A program made the position numbers and the translations under genes. A stretch of DNA of 64,000 nt, taken from contig CP137675.1 in NCBI GenBank assembly GCA_037976565.1, positions 6,972,272 to 7,036,271 on the forward strand. Direction: 5' to 3'. The notes beneath the pieces were generated by a model that ran no database searches, was not told the DNA's origin, and saw only the letters and a list, made by a program, of their open reading frames with translations. This DNA is from Mesocentrotus franciscanus. Its lineage: Eukaryota; Echinodermata; Echinoidea; Camarodonta; Strongylocentrotidae. Below are positions 39,647-51,998 of this stretch, piece by piece (within the stretch, counting starts at the first letter, position 1; every line of letters starts with the position of its first letter).

Positions 39647-40013
39647 AGCCACTCAAAAGTATTGGGAGCCCCAAATTTGCCAAAAGTTTGATGGCAAAAT
39701 TTCACTTAAATTGTATCTTAATGTGAAAGAGGATGTAATTTAAGGCACACTTCTGCAAAGATTCCCGCCCCCCCCAAAAAAAAATGCGTTTGAAGACAAA
39801 TATTGATAAAAGAATACATAATTTGGGTTTTCTGTTGTACGCTGAAAACCTTAATTTTGTATTCTTTCATCAATATTCGACTTAAAACACATTTGTTTTG
39901 AAAATCCTTGCAGAAATGTGTCTTAAATGACATCCTCTTTCACATTATGATGAGAGTTTAAAAGTGAAATTTTGCCATCAAATTTTTGGGGCTCCCAACA
40001 ATTTAGAGCGGCT
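39647..40013. mobile_element. TTAA-flanked hairpin MITE, family K5
   Basis: Starts AGCCACTCAAAAGTATTGGG, ends ATTTAGAGCGGCT, with TTAA at 39643-39646 and 40014-40017. The arms pair through GATGGCAAAATTTCAC and GTGAAATTTTGCCATC to near the centre. A further outer pair, GAGAGCCAGAAGG / CCTTCTGGCTCT, flanks the TTAAs at about 39613 and 40035. Confidence 0.85.
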
Positions 40014-40204
40014 TTAACAAAGAGTTGGCATCCTTCTGGCTCTAAACAGACAATAATTGTTGTACCTCAACAATGAATTATGGTTAGAGGGGAAGTGAAG
40101 TATTGATGTTGATCATAAAAGAAACCCCCAACTGACAGACATGGTACAGTAAAAAAAAAAAAAAAAAAAGAAGGAAACTAGGAAGAAAAATATAAATATA
40201 TTAA

Positions 40205-40705
40205 AGGTATTACAAAGTTTTGGTAAATTTTGAAAATGGCTGGATAGTGATTCTTTACAATTTTGATAAATTTGAATGCCCCTGTGGATGTATTATAAGC
40301 ACTAGAAAATTTAGCCCCTAAAACACTTTTGCTTTCGAGAAAAATTTAATATAAAAATTTACCGGTGCTCCCGGTAAATTTTGATAAATTTCAAATAGCG
40401 CCTACGGCCATCCAATGGTAGCTGCGACCATGACAATCTCAGAATATGCAGTTGTGATATATAATTTCCAAACTGGAATAGCCAATCGGACGATTTTAGT
40501 CAAGAAACATTGTTTTATAGCTAAATTAATATCTTGACCTTGAGAGGGAGCTATACAACATAAAGAAATTTTTATTTACAATTTCATTACTTTAGACTCG
40601 ATTTCAACCGCGACAACGATCACTGAATATTGTAAGATCGCATATGCTTCCAATATGTTCATTTGAACCAAATTCATGACCCCATACCAAAACTTTGTAT
40701 TACCT
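40205..40705. mobile_element. TTAA-flanked MITE, family K6
   Basis: Starts AGGTATTACAAAGTTTTGGT, ends ACCAAAACTTTGTATTACCT, with TTAA at 40201-40204 and 40706-40709. TIRs are about 25 bp; the interior is AT-rich and shows no reading frame of note. Confidence 0.9.
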
Positions 40706-41819
40706 TTAACAATGAAGAAATGATGTTGAGATATGATAAATAGAACTTGATTGCTGGGAAAAAAACTAACTTTTGTGAACACTTTGGGCAAAATATTTGC
40801 AAGAAAACTGCCAACTAGTCTCTATATTCTCCCCCCCAAAAAAAAATATTCTCTACCCCATGTAAGATTATTCTTTGGATTCATTTTTCTCAATAGTATT
40901 AATTGACACACATACAGTCATACATATAAAACGATTACATACACAAACACGCATACTGTATCACTTAGGTGACAGAGGGAAGGATAGAACCAGAGTAAAC
41001 AAAAGCAAAGAACATTGGAAATAAGAAAAGACGAAGGCAAAAAACGCAAGACAAGGGGCTGAAACATAGGTAATGGTGTATGTATACCGAGTATATATAT
41101 TTATCACCACACCACAGACACTAATCCGATCATGAATTGGATTACCATCCCCCCTCACATCCATCACCACAAATAACCTCTGTAGCAACAGTTTTTTTTT
41201 TCACTAAAGAAATGTAACAAAAGAACAAGAAATCTCACTTCTAATATTTAAATCGTATATCATTCTTTGTTTCTACAAAAAAGAAAAAAAAAAGACATAA
41301 AATAGAATAATATATCATATACCATGCATGATAATTTGCCAGGAGCAGAATCTAAAATAATTCCATAAAATCGATTTTTAATGTAAAAGCAGAGCAATAT
41401 ATTTTTCATATTGTTTATAAAATTTCTGGGTCTTCCTCATTTTACCAAAATAGCAGTCCAGATAAAAATTGATGTCCATGCAATTACATTGACATTTGCT
41501 GGAAGGAATGTAAACTTCTATCTATTTCCAAACTTCAACACTAACAGGTAAGTAATATTTCTATATATTAAGTTAATAATTGTGCTTTTTTAATTGCTTC
41601 AATATGCTCTATCAGTCCAACAACAAACAATGCCCTACTCGCAAGATAGAACTCGGGGGAAACCAAATGGTTGATTTTCTTTTTTCAATTTTTCAAAGTT
41701 CATCCAGCAATGATGTGACAGTAATGTCACTGCCTGTTTAACTGTTAATAACTTTTACTGGTTGAAATACAGATGCATCATGGCTCTGAAGAGGATTGGA
41801 AGAATAGTCTATTGATAGG

Positions 41820-41995
41820 TGTTTCAGTGGTGGTAGGAATGACACTCGCTTTGAAGACATTTGCTCCTCGTTTCGTCGCATCATATACAGAGCTTTAGAG
41901 CTTGAGTTGACACTGGGTTTTAGGTCTGATTAAAAGCTAGGGTCAGGTAAGGTGTTGGTTCGGTCTAGGGTTAGATTAGGGTAAGGAATTCAACT
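41820..41995. repeat. Dispersed TTAGGG-like repeat, diverged copy 3
   Basis: GACATTTGCTCC, then GCTAGGGTCAGGTAAGG, TCTAGGGTTAGATTAGGGTA and AAGGAATTC, in the same order as the copies at 11968 and 31850. Confidence 0.5.
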
Positions 41996-42258
41996 AGTAT
42001 TGGAAATTGACAGTAAAGCAATAACATACAAATATTTTAGTACCAGCACAAACTTCCCCCAAACAGTAGTCACTGTCAGGAAAATTATTAACATCACATT
42101 AGTTAGAATCCAAAGTACAGCAGGCATCCCTATATATTCTTGTTGATCATCAAGGCACATTAGATGCTGAATAAAAACAGTATTATGGGTCAATCCACAT
42201 CATAGTCCTTTCAGCTTTCACTCGTCTTTCTTTTCTCAAGTCCTGAATCACCAATGTG

Positions 42259-42305
42259 ACAGAGAGCTGACCAAGTGAACGTACTGCTAGACCAACTCAC
42301 ATCTT
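42259..42305 (-). mobile_element. SINE head fragment in the C9orf85 3' UTR
   Basis: On the minus strand, GATGTGAGTTGGTCTAGCAG, then TCACTTGGTCAGCTCTCTG matches the head of the SINE at 32484-32673. It stops after about 47 bases. It begins 20 bases past the stop codon and is in sense with the gene. Confidence 0.75.
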
Positions 42306-42324
42306 CCAAAGTGTTTTGAAGGCC

Positions 42325-45300
42325 TCATGAGGTTGGAGCCCAATTTACATGTATTTGTCCATTTCCAACACCATCGTTCTCTTCACATTGATCTTCAGCG
42401 ATGTCTTTATCGTCATCTGATTCTTCTTCATACTCTTTATGCCTGGATGTACTAGAACGTTCTTTGGAAGCCTTATCCTGTGCTCTAAGGTAGGTTCTCC
42501 TTTCTCTCTCGGATAGAAAAGCTAGTTTCTGTCTTATCTCTTCACTGTTATCCGCATGATTCCTGATACAAGAAAAAAGAGAAAGAAGGAGGAACTTTAG
42601 AAAGAACCACTCTCTGTTCATTTTATAAGTGGCTATCAACTTGAGAGTGAATTCTACATGGCAGGTTTCCAAATACAATTTTTTAAATTTAATTTGTTGA
42701 AATGGGTAGCAAAAAAAAACACACTGGACTGGTGAGAGATTTAGCTCTGGTAAGCTCTAAAAGAGCTCTGGTAATAAAACAATAATATATTTGAAGTTTG
42801 AAGTTTGTTTGAAGTTTATTTGTTCCACATTTACATCAAAAAACATTTTTTTATAGATTTTATACAAGCGTATAAGCTTAGATTACACACAAATTTTTTT
42901 AAAGATTTCAAATCAAGTATATGTACGGAAAATAGGTACGAAGTTTCAAAATGTATAGATATGACAGGTAAGGTAAAAACAATGTAAAATGTGGGGAGCC
43001 TAAATAAAAAGCATAGCTTGTATGTGAATAGGCTCCCGACCCTCCCGTACTGAGTAACACAATAAGTCTGAATTTAAAAAGTATTATAGGAGGCGAAAAC
43101 GGAGTAGTATAGTATGAGATTCTAGAGACGTACAAGGAGAGTGAATTTGAGAGGAAAAGAAAAATAGAATAAAGAGTAGAGAAAATAATATAATAATGAT
43201 AAGTAGGGAATGGGAGGAAGAAGAAGAAGAAGAGGAAGACGAAAATAGCATTGTGAGAATCACAGATATATACAACACCAAATCCTAAACGAACTCCTGT
43301 GAACTGAAAAGTATTTTTTACACTGGTAGTAAGACCCTAAGTAGGGTGTCTGATTGCGCACCCGATGTTGTGTGCTAAAATTCTTCCCATAGAGATTGCA
43401 CGCATCCCTATGCGGTCTACGTGCATTCTTGCGATCATGCAAAATTGGTCAAAGTTTTTTTTTTTTAATTGAAATTCAAACTCAATAAACCTCAATAAAT
43501 GAGGTGTCATATGAAAGAGCAGGTGAATCCCCATATTTCCAAAGGGGCGTCATCCCGGAATTCTAAAAATATCTTGGTCAAAACAGCGATTTAAACATTG
43601 TGCCCTGGCTATCTCCGAGGTTTGCCACTTTTGAGATATGATGCCCCGATCGATAAGTAGTCCCAGTCCTAAGGAATATATCTATGCGCTTATTTTTTCG
43701 CTAGCCCCCAGGGATCACAAACAATTACAGTTTGAAAATACCCTTCCCCACATTTTCCGGATCAGCTAAGTAGGGAGGCATGAGCTCCGCGCCCGCCGAA
43801 CCCATGGTGATAGCGCGTAAAATCTGCACATGAATATGCATCGGACCGCGTGTATACATACCCGGAAGTGGATGCCCATTGAAGACAATGGATTGCCGAT
43901 CGCTTTGAGTTGCGCATGCAGTTAAGCAACACGCGTACGCTTGCATATTTATTCATTATTTATTCTAAATTTAGCAAAACAACATAACTGTGCGTGTACG
44001 TCTTTTTCATCGATTCGGTAATATAATGGCAAGCAGCGTTATAGCTACGGTGGTTGGCACTGGGCGGGCCGGGCGGGCCCGGCCAGCACGGAGGACTTCT
44101 GCCTACCACTCCTGTCGTCCTGATGAAAAACACTGCTTCCGACCGGCACAAATTTCACATTAAAAAACTGCTTTAAACGTAACTTTTTTTAAAGAAAAGT
44201 AGTACTTACATTCATATTTCCGTCCTCAAACGTGTTTTATTTGCAATTTTACAAGAATCATGTTTTCAATTTTACAATAATTGATATTTTTTACAGATTT
44301 GCCGAGACGGTTATTGTCTAATGTTACGAGTCATGTAAGCTGCCATCTTGAATTTACCAATACATACGTTATAATACACAGAGATAGCAGCCCAGGCTCG
44401 TTCGATTACTGTTCTTTTAAATGTTTATTTTTAATAGGGTAAATAAAACAACTCATACTTTTCCTGAAGAAATAAATTAAAATACTATAATACATTTATT
44501 TCATTATTTAAAGTGTAAAATATGTCCGACATTGTTACAATTAAAATATTAATTTTTTATTGATTGGGTTTGAGCCGAACTTGTTTTGACCAGAGCCTAG
44601 TACATACGTGTATTCTTGTTTATAGCTTGCGATCGCGACGTTGCAGAGGTCAGGATTTGGGATTTAAATGGCGTCAGTGAAGTCGCGCGCCCCCCACTTG
44701 AGAGGCATAATTCACAAAGAAGGAAAATCAGAAAAAAGTAAATATAGAATGAGCAATTATGACATGAAAATTAGGTACAAAATGACAAGTTAATTAGCTT
44801 GGGAAACGTTAACATTTTTCTGCCGAACATCCGAACCAGGCCTTTGCGTTCGGTCCGTTTCGGTTCGGTTCGGAAGTGCCATGTTCGGCGAACTTTCGTT
44901 TGGTTCCGCGGTTCGGCTACAGCACTACTAAGGGCAAGGCCTAACTGTGAAACTGTTAAATGAAGATGCATTCCTTACCCATCACCCTCTTCCTGTTCGA
45001 CTTTCTGTCCGCATTTGCCACATACACCTTCAGCTTCACTGCAAACCTTACAGATGATGTGATAGGAATCCTTCACTCTCTTCTGTTGGCACTTGGTGCT
45101 GGAAAGTATAAAAATACCACATTTTGATCAAAATTTGTGAAACTTCATAAACTGATAAAGAACAGCTGCAAATTTTCACAAGCATAAGAAATAGAATATA
45201 ATGTATACTATTATTACTATATTATAGACCCTAGTGTCATCATGAACCTACACAGAAATAATCCTTTGATGAGAGTAGTGCAGTGAGTACTACATGTAGT

Positions 45301-45935
45301 TATATTCTAGTACATGTATTTGTTTATAGTTTATACTAACTGAATTGTTAAGCTGTATGATTTTTTTATGAAGTATATTGCCTTATTGGCAACACTGCCA
45401 CAGTCACTGCACTGGCGCTGGCTGGCAAGTCATTTTGATTTTAATTGAATATTTATCATTATTAGTATTACAAATATTGTGTCATAGTCACAGACTAGGG
45501 CAGGATACAATTTATTTTGTAAAATGAATATCATGGACACTACTAGTACTAGTCTCAAGTCAACATTGACTTTTAATTTTTTATTCACAGTTTTCACTAA
45601 CTTGTTTTTCAATGTGTGGGGCAAGATAAACATCATACGCATACTGCATCTAACATAACCCATAAAATCGGCACTCACACACAAATTCCAATAGTTCCAG
45701 CGCATTTTTTTATCATAAAAACTTACCATTTCTTTGCCTGAGTCAAAGCCTTGTATTTTTTGTACTTGATTTTCCATTCCAGAATATCTTTACATCTTAG
45801 ACAAACTCCAGAAATAGTCATTTCGTTGAGTTCTTTCGTTCTCTTGCTGGTGTCATGCATTGAGTTTTTAAAACCCATTTTATTCACATGTTTTGGAGGC
45901 TTGTTCTTCTTAGTGTTTCCCCTTTGACTGCTCAT
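42325..45935 (-). CDS. C9orf85: C9orf85-like small CxxC protein, complete, three exons
   Basis: Homologue of human C9orf85, a conserved protein without assigned function. Exons: 45935-45727, 45098-44979, 42562-42325; GT-AG junctions and phases 2 and 2 join into 188 residues plus stop. The conserved start is MSSQRGNTKKNKPPKH, and the frame continues CLRCKDILEWKIKYKKYK and VKDSYHIICKVC. Four CxxC pairs (residues 45-48, 70-73, 86-89, 96-99) could bind one or two zinc ions; that is inferred from spacing. The C-terminal third is charged (SERERRTYLRAQDK followed by an acidic run) and does not resemble the human tail. Intron 2 (2.4 kb) contains repeats. The gene converges on TIMM44. CpG-containing sequence at about 45990-46140 may include its promoter. 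Confidence 0.9.
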
Positions 45936-45989
45936 GTTGGTTTAGAATTAAAAAGCTTGACAAAGCACTACAAAACTGAAATCATATGT

Positions 45990-46140
45990 AGGAGTAGATC
46001 CGAGGAGGCGAGGGGTAGCCGGTAGAGTCTATATCGTCTTTTTACGCCGAACGGACAGGCAAAGCATGCACGCGACCGGACCGGATGGCGAACGAACGTG
46101 AAGCTACTACTAGTGCTTGCGCGCGATGGAGCATCACACA
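45990..46140. promoter_or_regulatory. CpG-bearing segment upstream of C9orf85
   Basis: A short stretch rich in CG dinucleotides (ACGCCGAACGGACAGG, ACGCGACCGGACCGGATGG, GCTTGCGCGCGATGG) lies 55-205 bases before the C9orf85 start codon in an otherwise CpG-poor region. Promoter function is inferred from position only. Confidence 0.3.
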
Positions 46141-46239
46141 CAATCATGCTGCTCAATTTCTTTGGATTGTGCAATCGGTCATTTCTACCCCCGACCCCCT
46201 CCATAATGCATACATGAGTTTTCTTCAATAGGTGTGCAT

Positions 46240-47760
46240 CATGTTATGGTGTAATGTTGGAGACAGAAAAATGTAATTCAGAAAATAAAGATTCTCTGGA
46301 GACTATAGACTCCCATGCACCCTCGATATGTACAGTATAATTCAGGCCTAGCTCCCCAAGCGCGCTCTTTCGATCCTTAATTCCCTCCTCCATCACTCGA
46401 TCTCTTCCTCTTCCCTCCCTCCCTCCCTAATTCCTCCTCGACTCTCCCCCCTCTCTCTCTCTCTCTCTCTCTTTCCCTCCTCTTTATCTCTGTCTTATTT
46501 ATCGCCATCGATAAAATTTATTTCGTTTCACTTCTTATTATGAACTAGGTTCACAACAGACATTTTTATCATCTTCTTTAATTGTCCTTCAATCTCCTAA
46601 CAATAATAAAAAATGATGTCTGAACTGCATAAAGCCAATATATTCCTACCAATAGGACGTAATGCAAATGAGAAGGGATGTGATATAGGCCTATATATCA
46701 TGTGTGCATGCATGTATAGGCCTTTCTAATGTTTTTCGAATACACAAGGTAGCCTATGGCATGAATGTATCAAGTATTATGATTGTTGAGATTTAAATAG
46801 GTCTACTAATCAGGTAGTATAAAAGTTGAAAAGAATAGTTTGTTGAAAATCCAAGAAGGACAAGTATACCTTTATTTATGATATACTCGCAGCAGTCGCA
46901 TAGGGTCTCTATATAGTCACGACTTGTCTGAAGAAATTCCATCATACAGAAATCTTAGACACCAACACATTGACCATGAACTTCGGATGCCGAAGCGTAC
47001 GCGTGAAAACTAATGTTCGGACAACAAATGCCATAAAAAGTGTAAAAATAGATTTAAAAAATCAATTTATATGCCTGAAAATAAAATTTGTCCGGACGCA
47101 TAAGTCATGCAAGGCTTCTCTTTATAATCAAAATTTCCCTCTCTCGATCATGCTGCTTGTAATCATACGTCCTTGAACATAGATGTGAATTCGAGACATT
47201 GGGACTATACTTCGAGGTAGATGGACTTTCAACACGTTCAAAATGCCCGGTAGTATTGTGATGGAAGCATTATACTGGCGTTGATTCTAACGCGTGTATA
47301 ATTACACAGAGTCTGCACAAAATAAAGTTTCAAGGTCATAATTTGCACGTGAATGGAATTGTTATTTTTCATTTCATTCACACATCGATTCGCTTGGTTT
47401 TCAATCAATAAACAACCCCTAAGAACAGACTGCTAGTCTATTAGCACGTGTGCTTGGGACAGACAAGCCTGTATATATAATAATGAACGCTTTCGTGGAT
47501 ATCATATCATAATCATTGGCAAGTGAAATGTTGTAGGAGACGGTCCAGCTATCGGCAGAACTTCACACAATTTGAAAACCACTCTCAGTAGAGGATATGC
47601 TTGCAAAAGGATCTCCGACGGGACGCATTGTGCATGATATTGGCATCATGGCAAATGTGAGTAGGCCTGCTTCGTCTTTTTTCATTAACAATTAACAAAC
47701 ACATTTCAGTCCTTTCGAACGTGAAAATTTAGGTCAAGCTGAGCTGAGACAAAATCACGA
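46240..47760. other. Gene-free stretch
   Basis: No supported exon. CT-rich simple sequence at 46376-46500 includes (CT)n at about 46448-46472. Confidence 0.55.
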
Positions 47761-47779
47761 TAGACGATGCGAAATAACG

Positions 47780-48062
47780 GCTTACTTCGAATCATCGGGG
47801 TCACCGTGTCGGGTCGGATCGAGCGGTCGCGTTCCCCGACCCTTTGTGAAAACATGCCCCTTTATATTCACGAAATGTTGGGGTAATGTTTGTGAAATAA
47901 ACCCCTTTCATTTAATGGTCTTGTCCAATGTACCCGACACTTTGTGAAATCCCAACGGCAAATCTACGAAAGGTCGAGTCATCTTCAGCTTCCGTTTCAC
48001 GAGAGGTCGTGTATAGCGCATCCACCCGACCGGACACGATGACCCGATGAATCGAAGTAAGC
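47780..48062. mobile_element. MITE with perfect 10-bp target-site duplication, MULE-like
   Basis: Starts GCTTACTTCGAATCATCGGG, ends ATGAATCGAAGTAAGC; TIRs are about 40 bp and include GTGTCGGGTCGG at the left and its near-inverse at the right. Both sides carry CGAAATAACG (47770-47779, 48063-48072). Ten-base duplications are typical of Mutator-like elements; no transposase is present. Confidence 0.9.
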
Positions 48063-48364
48063 CGAAATAACGATTGGAAATGGATCCGCGCCTCTGTTGG
48101 CGATTGCTTGAGTCAACTTTCAGTGGGCCTGAGACTCTTTGAGATGATAACAAAGTATAGCGGTAAGGGAGTAGAGTCGATTTTCCAATCAGTTAAAGTG
48201 CGGAACCATATTCGATTTGCATATCTTTTCTTTCAAGTAATCAACGATGGGTTACGTTTAACGAAATTTATGGTTCATCTATACAGTCATGTACATCCTA
48301 AGACGATACAGTCTTTCTAAATATTTAGTGATGATACGCTCTTTCATTATTATTATTTTTTTTA

Positions 48365-48834
48365 TAGTATGTCCTATCTGTGAAATGTAAACGTTAGCAG
48401 TGTCCTAGTATTCAAATTATGCAAGGAAACCCGTTTCCTTTCTAGACTTCACTGTCAGACACTATTGAGTGACTGACTGACTGACTTCATCTTTTCTTTT
48501 GTAATAGCATACATAAAATGAGCTGTAGAGGGTACATGAGCATGTGTCTACATCAATAACCCACTTCTTGTAATGGCCAAAATTAAACTGATTTAATCTT
48601 TGCGCAGCACAAAACGTACACCATTCGGTACAAGGGTCTGAAAATCAGACTATTTACTAAAAGAATTGCAATCCCTAAAGTCGATTCGCCCACTAACGAT
48701 CGTTATTCTCCCACAAAAAGACATTTTAAAGCACTTTCGTTTTGAGGGAAGTTCTAAATTAGTATTATCTTTCAAAGGCCGGTGTAATTTAACCTTTTCA
48801 TTTTTTTTTGGCCTGCAAATGGGACATAGTACCT
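48365..48834 (-). mobile_element. TTAA-type MITE, family K3, truncated inverted copy
   Basis: Runs antiparallel to 25844-26373 for about 470 bp; landmarks are GCAGGCCAAAAA, TTGTAATGGCCAAAATTAAA and GGAAACCCGTTTCC. The outer end CTGCAAATGGGACATAGTACC meets TTAA at 48835-48838. The other terminal 85 bp is missing. Confidence 0.85.
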
Positions 48835-49380
48835 TTAAGTCCATGTTTAGCTTTCTAAGATTCTTCTTAACGATGAGGGAAACAAAATTGCTCTACTTTA
48901 CATTTCAATAACATTATGACTTAAATGTATATGTATACCTTAAAATGCTAATATCATTAGTTTTTTTATGCACTAAATAGTAATTACAGACTACGGAGCC
49001 TGCTGGGTACAGACAAATAGGCAGATGCTTGAACTGATTTGAAATTATGCAAAAAGACCAAATCAACATTTCTAAAAATATATATAGGATGACAAATCTT
49101 GCAGTGCTTCGAACGTGACGAGGAGAGAAATCAATTCTATAATTCCATTTGGCATGTTTAACGGTGAGTCCATTAGAATGGGTTACACGACCCACGTTTA
49201 ATCTCTAGCTCCAGGCTATAATCTCCATTCTCTTCACTACAGGAAATCAATGTGTTCCTATAAAGTGACAATTATTGTGCCGTCACCTAATTAAGGATGG
49301 AGAGCATAAAGTCAATGAAACAGAACTGGACACAGAGGTGAAAGAGCGTTTCTGAATTCTGATTTGTAATGGTTTTTGTT

Positions 49381-49743
49381 CTAACCGATTGCATTTATTG
49401 TGAATAAACAAATACAAATGTGTAAATATGCATGTATTTGGCCGAGAAAGAGAGAGAGACAGAGAGAGAGAAAGAAGGGGGTGAACAATAGTTTTAATTC
49501 GTATTTATTTAATTCTGTATAGGAATTGCATTTCTTGTGAATAAATAAACAGAAATACGTAATTATATAAATGGCCGAGAGAGAGAGAGACGGAGAGATA
49601 GAGAGAGAGAGAGAGAGAGAAGGGGGTGAAAATCTTCTTTTTTTGTATTCATTTCACTTCTATCCGATTGCATTTCTTGTGATTAAACAAGCATAATATG
49701 GTGTAAATAATTATATTGGGCCAGGAGAGAGAGAGAAAGAGAA

Positions 49744-49793
<50 letters not shown>

Positions 49794-49800
49794 GTATGTT
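49381..49800. repeat. Three-unit minisatellite with embedded (GA)n
   Basis: Units of about 125-140 bp: GATTGCATTT(A/C)TTGTGAATAAA, AT-rich spacer, GGCCGAGA, (GA)n, then AAGGGGGTGAA. The third unit has the longest (GA)n (49724-49789). The GA tract is inside each unit, so it was duplicated with it. Confidence 0.85.
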
Positions 49801-50345
49801 GCGGTGAATTGAATGCGTCTCTTGAATAGAACTGTTTAGTATTATTTTTCGCTTATGGCCATCCATCATTTTGGCCATCTGTGGTTGTTGCTTCATCCTT
49901 AAATATCAAGAGCTCCTCAAACTGTACTTATAAAAGATATGATTTCTCCACTTTCCCATTTCACTCACGCTCAACGACTGTATCACAATAAGCACAAAAT
50001 ATAACTGTTTGCATTTTCTATGCAATTATACCGCAAGAAAAATAATACATAGTGCGATGGGATAGGAATAAACCATCAAACTTACCACTGACTTTCAAAT
50101 TTTGCATAGTATAGTAGGGTACCCATAATATTCGAATGATCAGTCAGTCGTGAGGGTACTATACGTCATAGTGGTTTTCCGCCGACATGAAAAAAATCAG
50201 AATATTAGTTTGTGTCATGCGTGATGCATATTAACAGCGGTTATAAGAATGCTTGCTCATTATATTTGAAATACTATAGTTGAATTAAACTATAATACTA
50301 CTACTATTACTATAGTAGTAGTACTACTAGGCCTATGCTATATAC

Positions 50346-50350
50346 TACTA

Positions 50351-50394
<44 letters not shown>

Positions 50395-50409
50395 GTACAG
50401 TACTATACT
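50346..50409. repeat. (ACT)n microsatellite, left part of split locus
   Basis: An ACT/CTA run ending GTACAGTACTATACT directly abuts the left terminus of the hAT-like element. The array resumes at 54626. Confidence 0.95.
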
Positions 50410-50815
50410 CACTGGCGTACTGGTGGGGGGGCTTGGGGGGGGCGCTAGCCCCCCCAAATAAAATTCAACCATGACTTATTTTCAATTCCATACAAGTGAT
50501 TTATAAATGTTCGTGATATCACATGATTTTCAACAAAATGCGCGTTTCTCCATTTCTGTTGCAAACTGACACATTCCCAAATAGCCAGGAAGAACTAAGT
50601 TTTTATAGTCACTAATGGGCCTTAGTGGCCACTAACAGTAGATAACCGTATATCCAGTTTAGCGAAAAGTCTGGATACCCGTATGTCCGGCCTAGAGAAG
50701 AGCTTAGAGAAGATCGCGGCAGCTGTAGGCGGTACGCGGGGGAATGCGCAGTCGCCAGCGCCCAGAGTTTGTTTTGGATGTGGCGAGTAGGGTCATTTCC
50801 GGAAGGAATGTTCCA

Positions 50816-51345
50816 CAGGCGCGGATCCAGGGGGGCGAGCGGGCCTTGCCCCCCAAAGAAAAAGAGAGAGAGAGAGAGAAAGAAGGGAAAGGGAAAGAGG
50901 AGAGAAAGGGAAAGAAAGAAGAGGGAGAAGAACAGAAAAATGGGGGGGGGAGAAGGAGATGGGGGGCAACAGGGCCTTGCCTCCAAGGCTGTTTCCCCTA
51001 TCAAAAATAAGAGAGAAGGAAGGAAAGGGAAAGAAAAAGAGAAAAGAGGAGATAAAGGGAAGGGAAAAAAAGAGGAAGAAGAAAAGAAAAGAAGGGGGAT
51101 ATCAGTTGCAATTCTCCCGCCAACAAGTTGTGGATCGGGGGCAAAAGACCCTTGCCTCTCCCCCTCCCCGCTCCCGCCAAAAAAAAGAGAGAAGAGAAGG
51201 GAAAGGGAAAGAGGAGAGCTGAAAGGGAGAAAAAAAGGAAGAAGGAAAGAAAAGGGTGAAAAGAAGGGGAGATCAGTTGCGATTAATTCTGCCAACAACA
51301 TGTGGATCGGGGGGGGGGGCGAAAGGCCCTTGCCTCCCTGCACCC
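50816..51345. repeat. Purine-rich tandem array with GGATC(C)AGGGGG head
   Basis: Four units starting at about 50825, 50958, 51127 and 51304 consist of a GGGGGGC...AGGCCCTTGCCTCC core followed by 60-120 bases of GA-rich sequence and ATCAGTTGC. The left end CAGGCGCGGATCCAGGGGGG resembles transposon termini elsewhere in the cluster, but no matching right end was found. A 243-codon frame across it is a by-product of the purine strand. Confidence 0.7.
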
Positions 51346-51998
51346 CACGCCAATTAGTGTCCTGCCAGTACTCAAATAAGTTATCAAAATAAGCTCATCT
51401 GACCGTATAAACGCCTAAAACCCTTGAGCTTCCGGGGACTCCGCCCATTAGACCCCGCGCCAAGTAGTGACCTGCCAGTGTCCCAAATAAGGTGTCAAAA
51501 TATGCTCATCTGACCGTAATTAAATGCCTAAAACCCCTGAAATTCCAGTGGCTCTGCCCCCTCGACCCCACCAGGGGCCTTAAGGCGGGCCACTGAATGC
51601 TTATCTGACCGTTATAAAAATTTAGTGCCCGGAACCCCTGAGCTTCAGGGGGCTCCGCCCCCTGGACCCCACGCCAATTAGTGTCCTGCCAGTGTCACAA
51701 ATAAGGTATCAAAATAAGCTCATCTGAGCGTATAAACGCATTAAACCCTGAGCTTCTGGGGGCTCCGCCTCCTGGACCCCAATTAGTGACCTGCCAGTGT
51801 AACAAATAGGTTATCAAAATATGCTCATCTGACCGTAATTAAATGCCTAAAACCCCTGAGCTTCCAGGGGCTCTGCCCTCTGGACCCCACCTACGGCCCT
51901 AAAACGGGCCCCTAGATGCTCATCTGACGGTAATTTAATGCCTAAAACCCCTGAACTTCCGGTGGCTCTGCCCACTGGACCTAACCAAGGGCCCTAAC
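51346..51998 (+). repeat. Tandem GGGGCTCCGCCCC units of element A
   Basis: About five imperfect units in one orientation, each containing CATCTGACCGT, CCTGAGCTTCC and a GGGGGCTCCGCCCCCTGGAC-type palindromic block. More plus-oriented units follow at 53127-53566 and 54308-54470; inverted ones lie in element C at 52230-52580. Confidence 0.85.

Noticed and set aside
44811..44930. Cluster of TTCGG / CCGAA motifs as a regulatory array
   Set aside because: Irregular spacing and orientation within a decayed repeat-like stretch of C9orf85 intron 2; no consistent unit.
47597..47657. Possible coding first exon (ATG, 20 codons, then GTGAGT)
   Set aside because: The start and donor look plausible and the peptide is not low complexity, but no second exon or homologue could be recognised.
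50612..51392. Open frames of 207 and 243 codons on the two strands
   Set aside because: They run through the purine-rich tandem array, are almost entirely Lys/Glu/Gly/Arg or Ser/Pro/Leu/Phe, and lack any domain.
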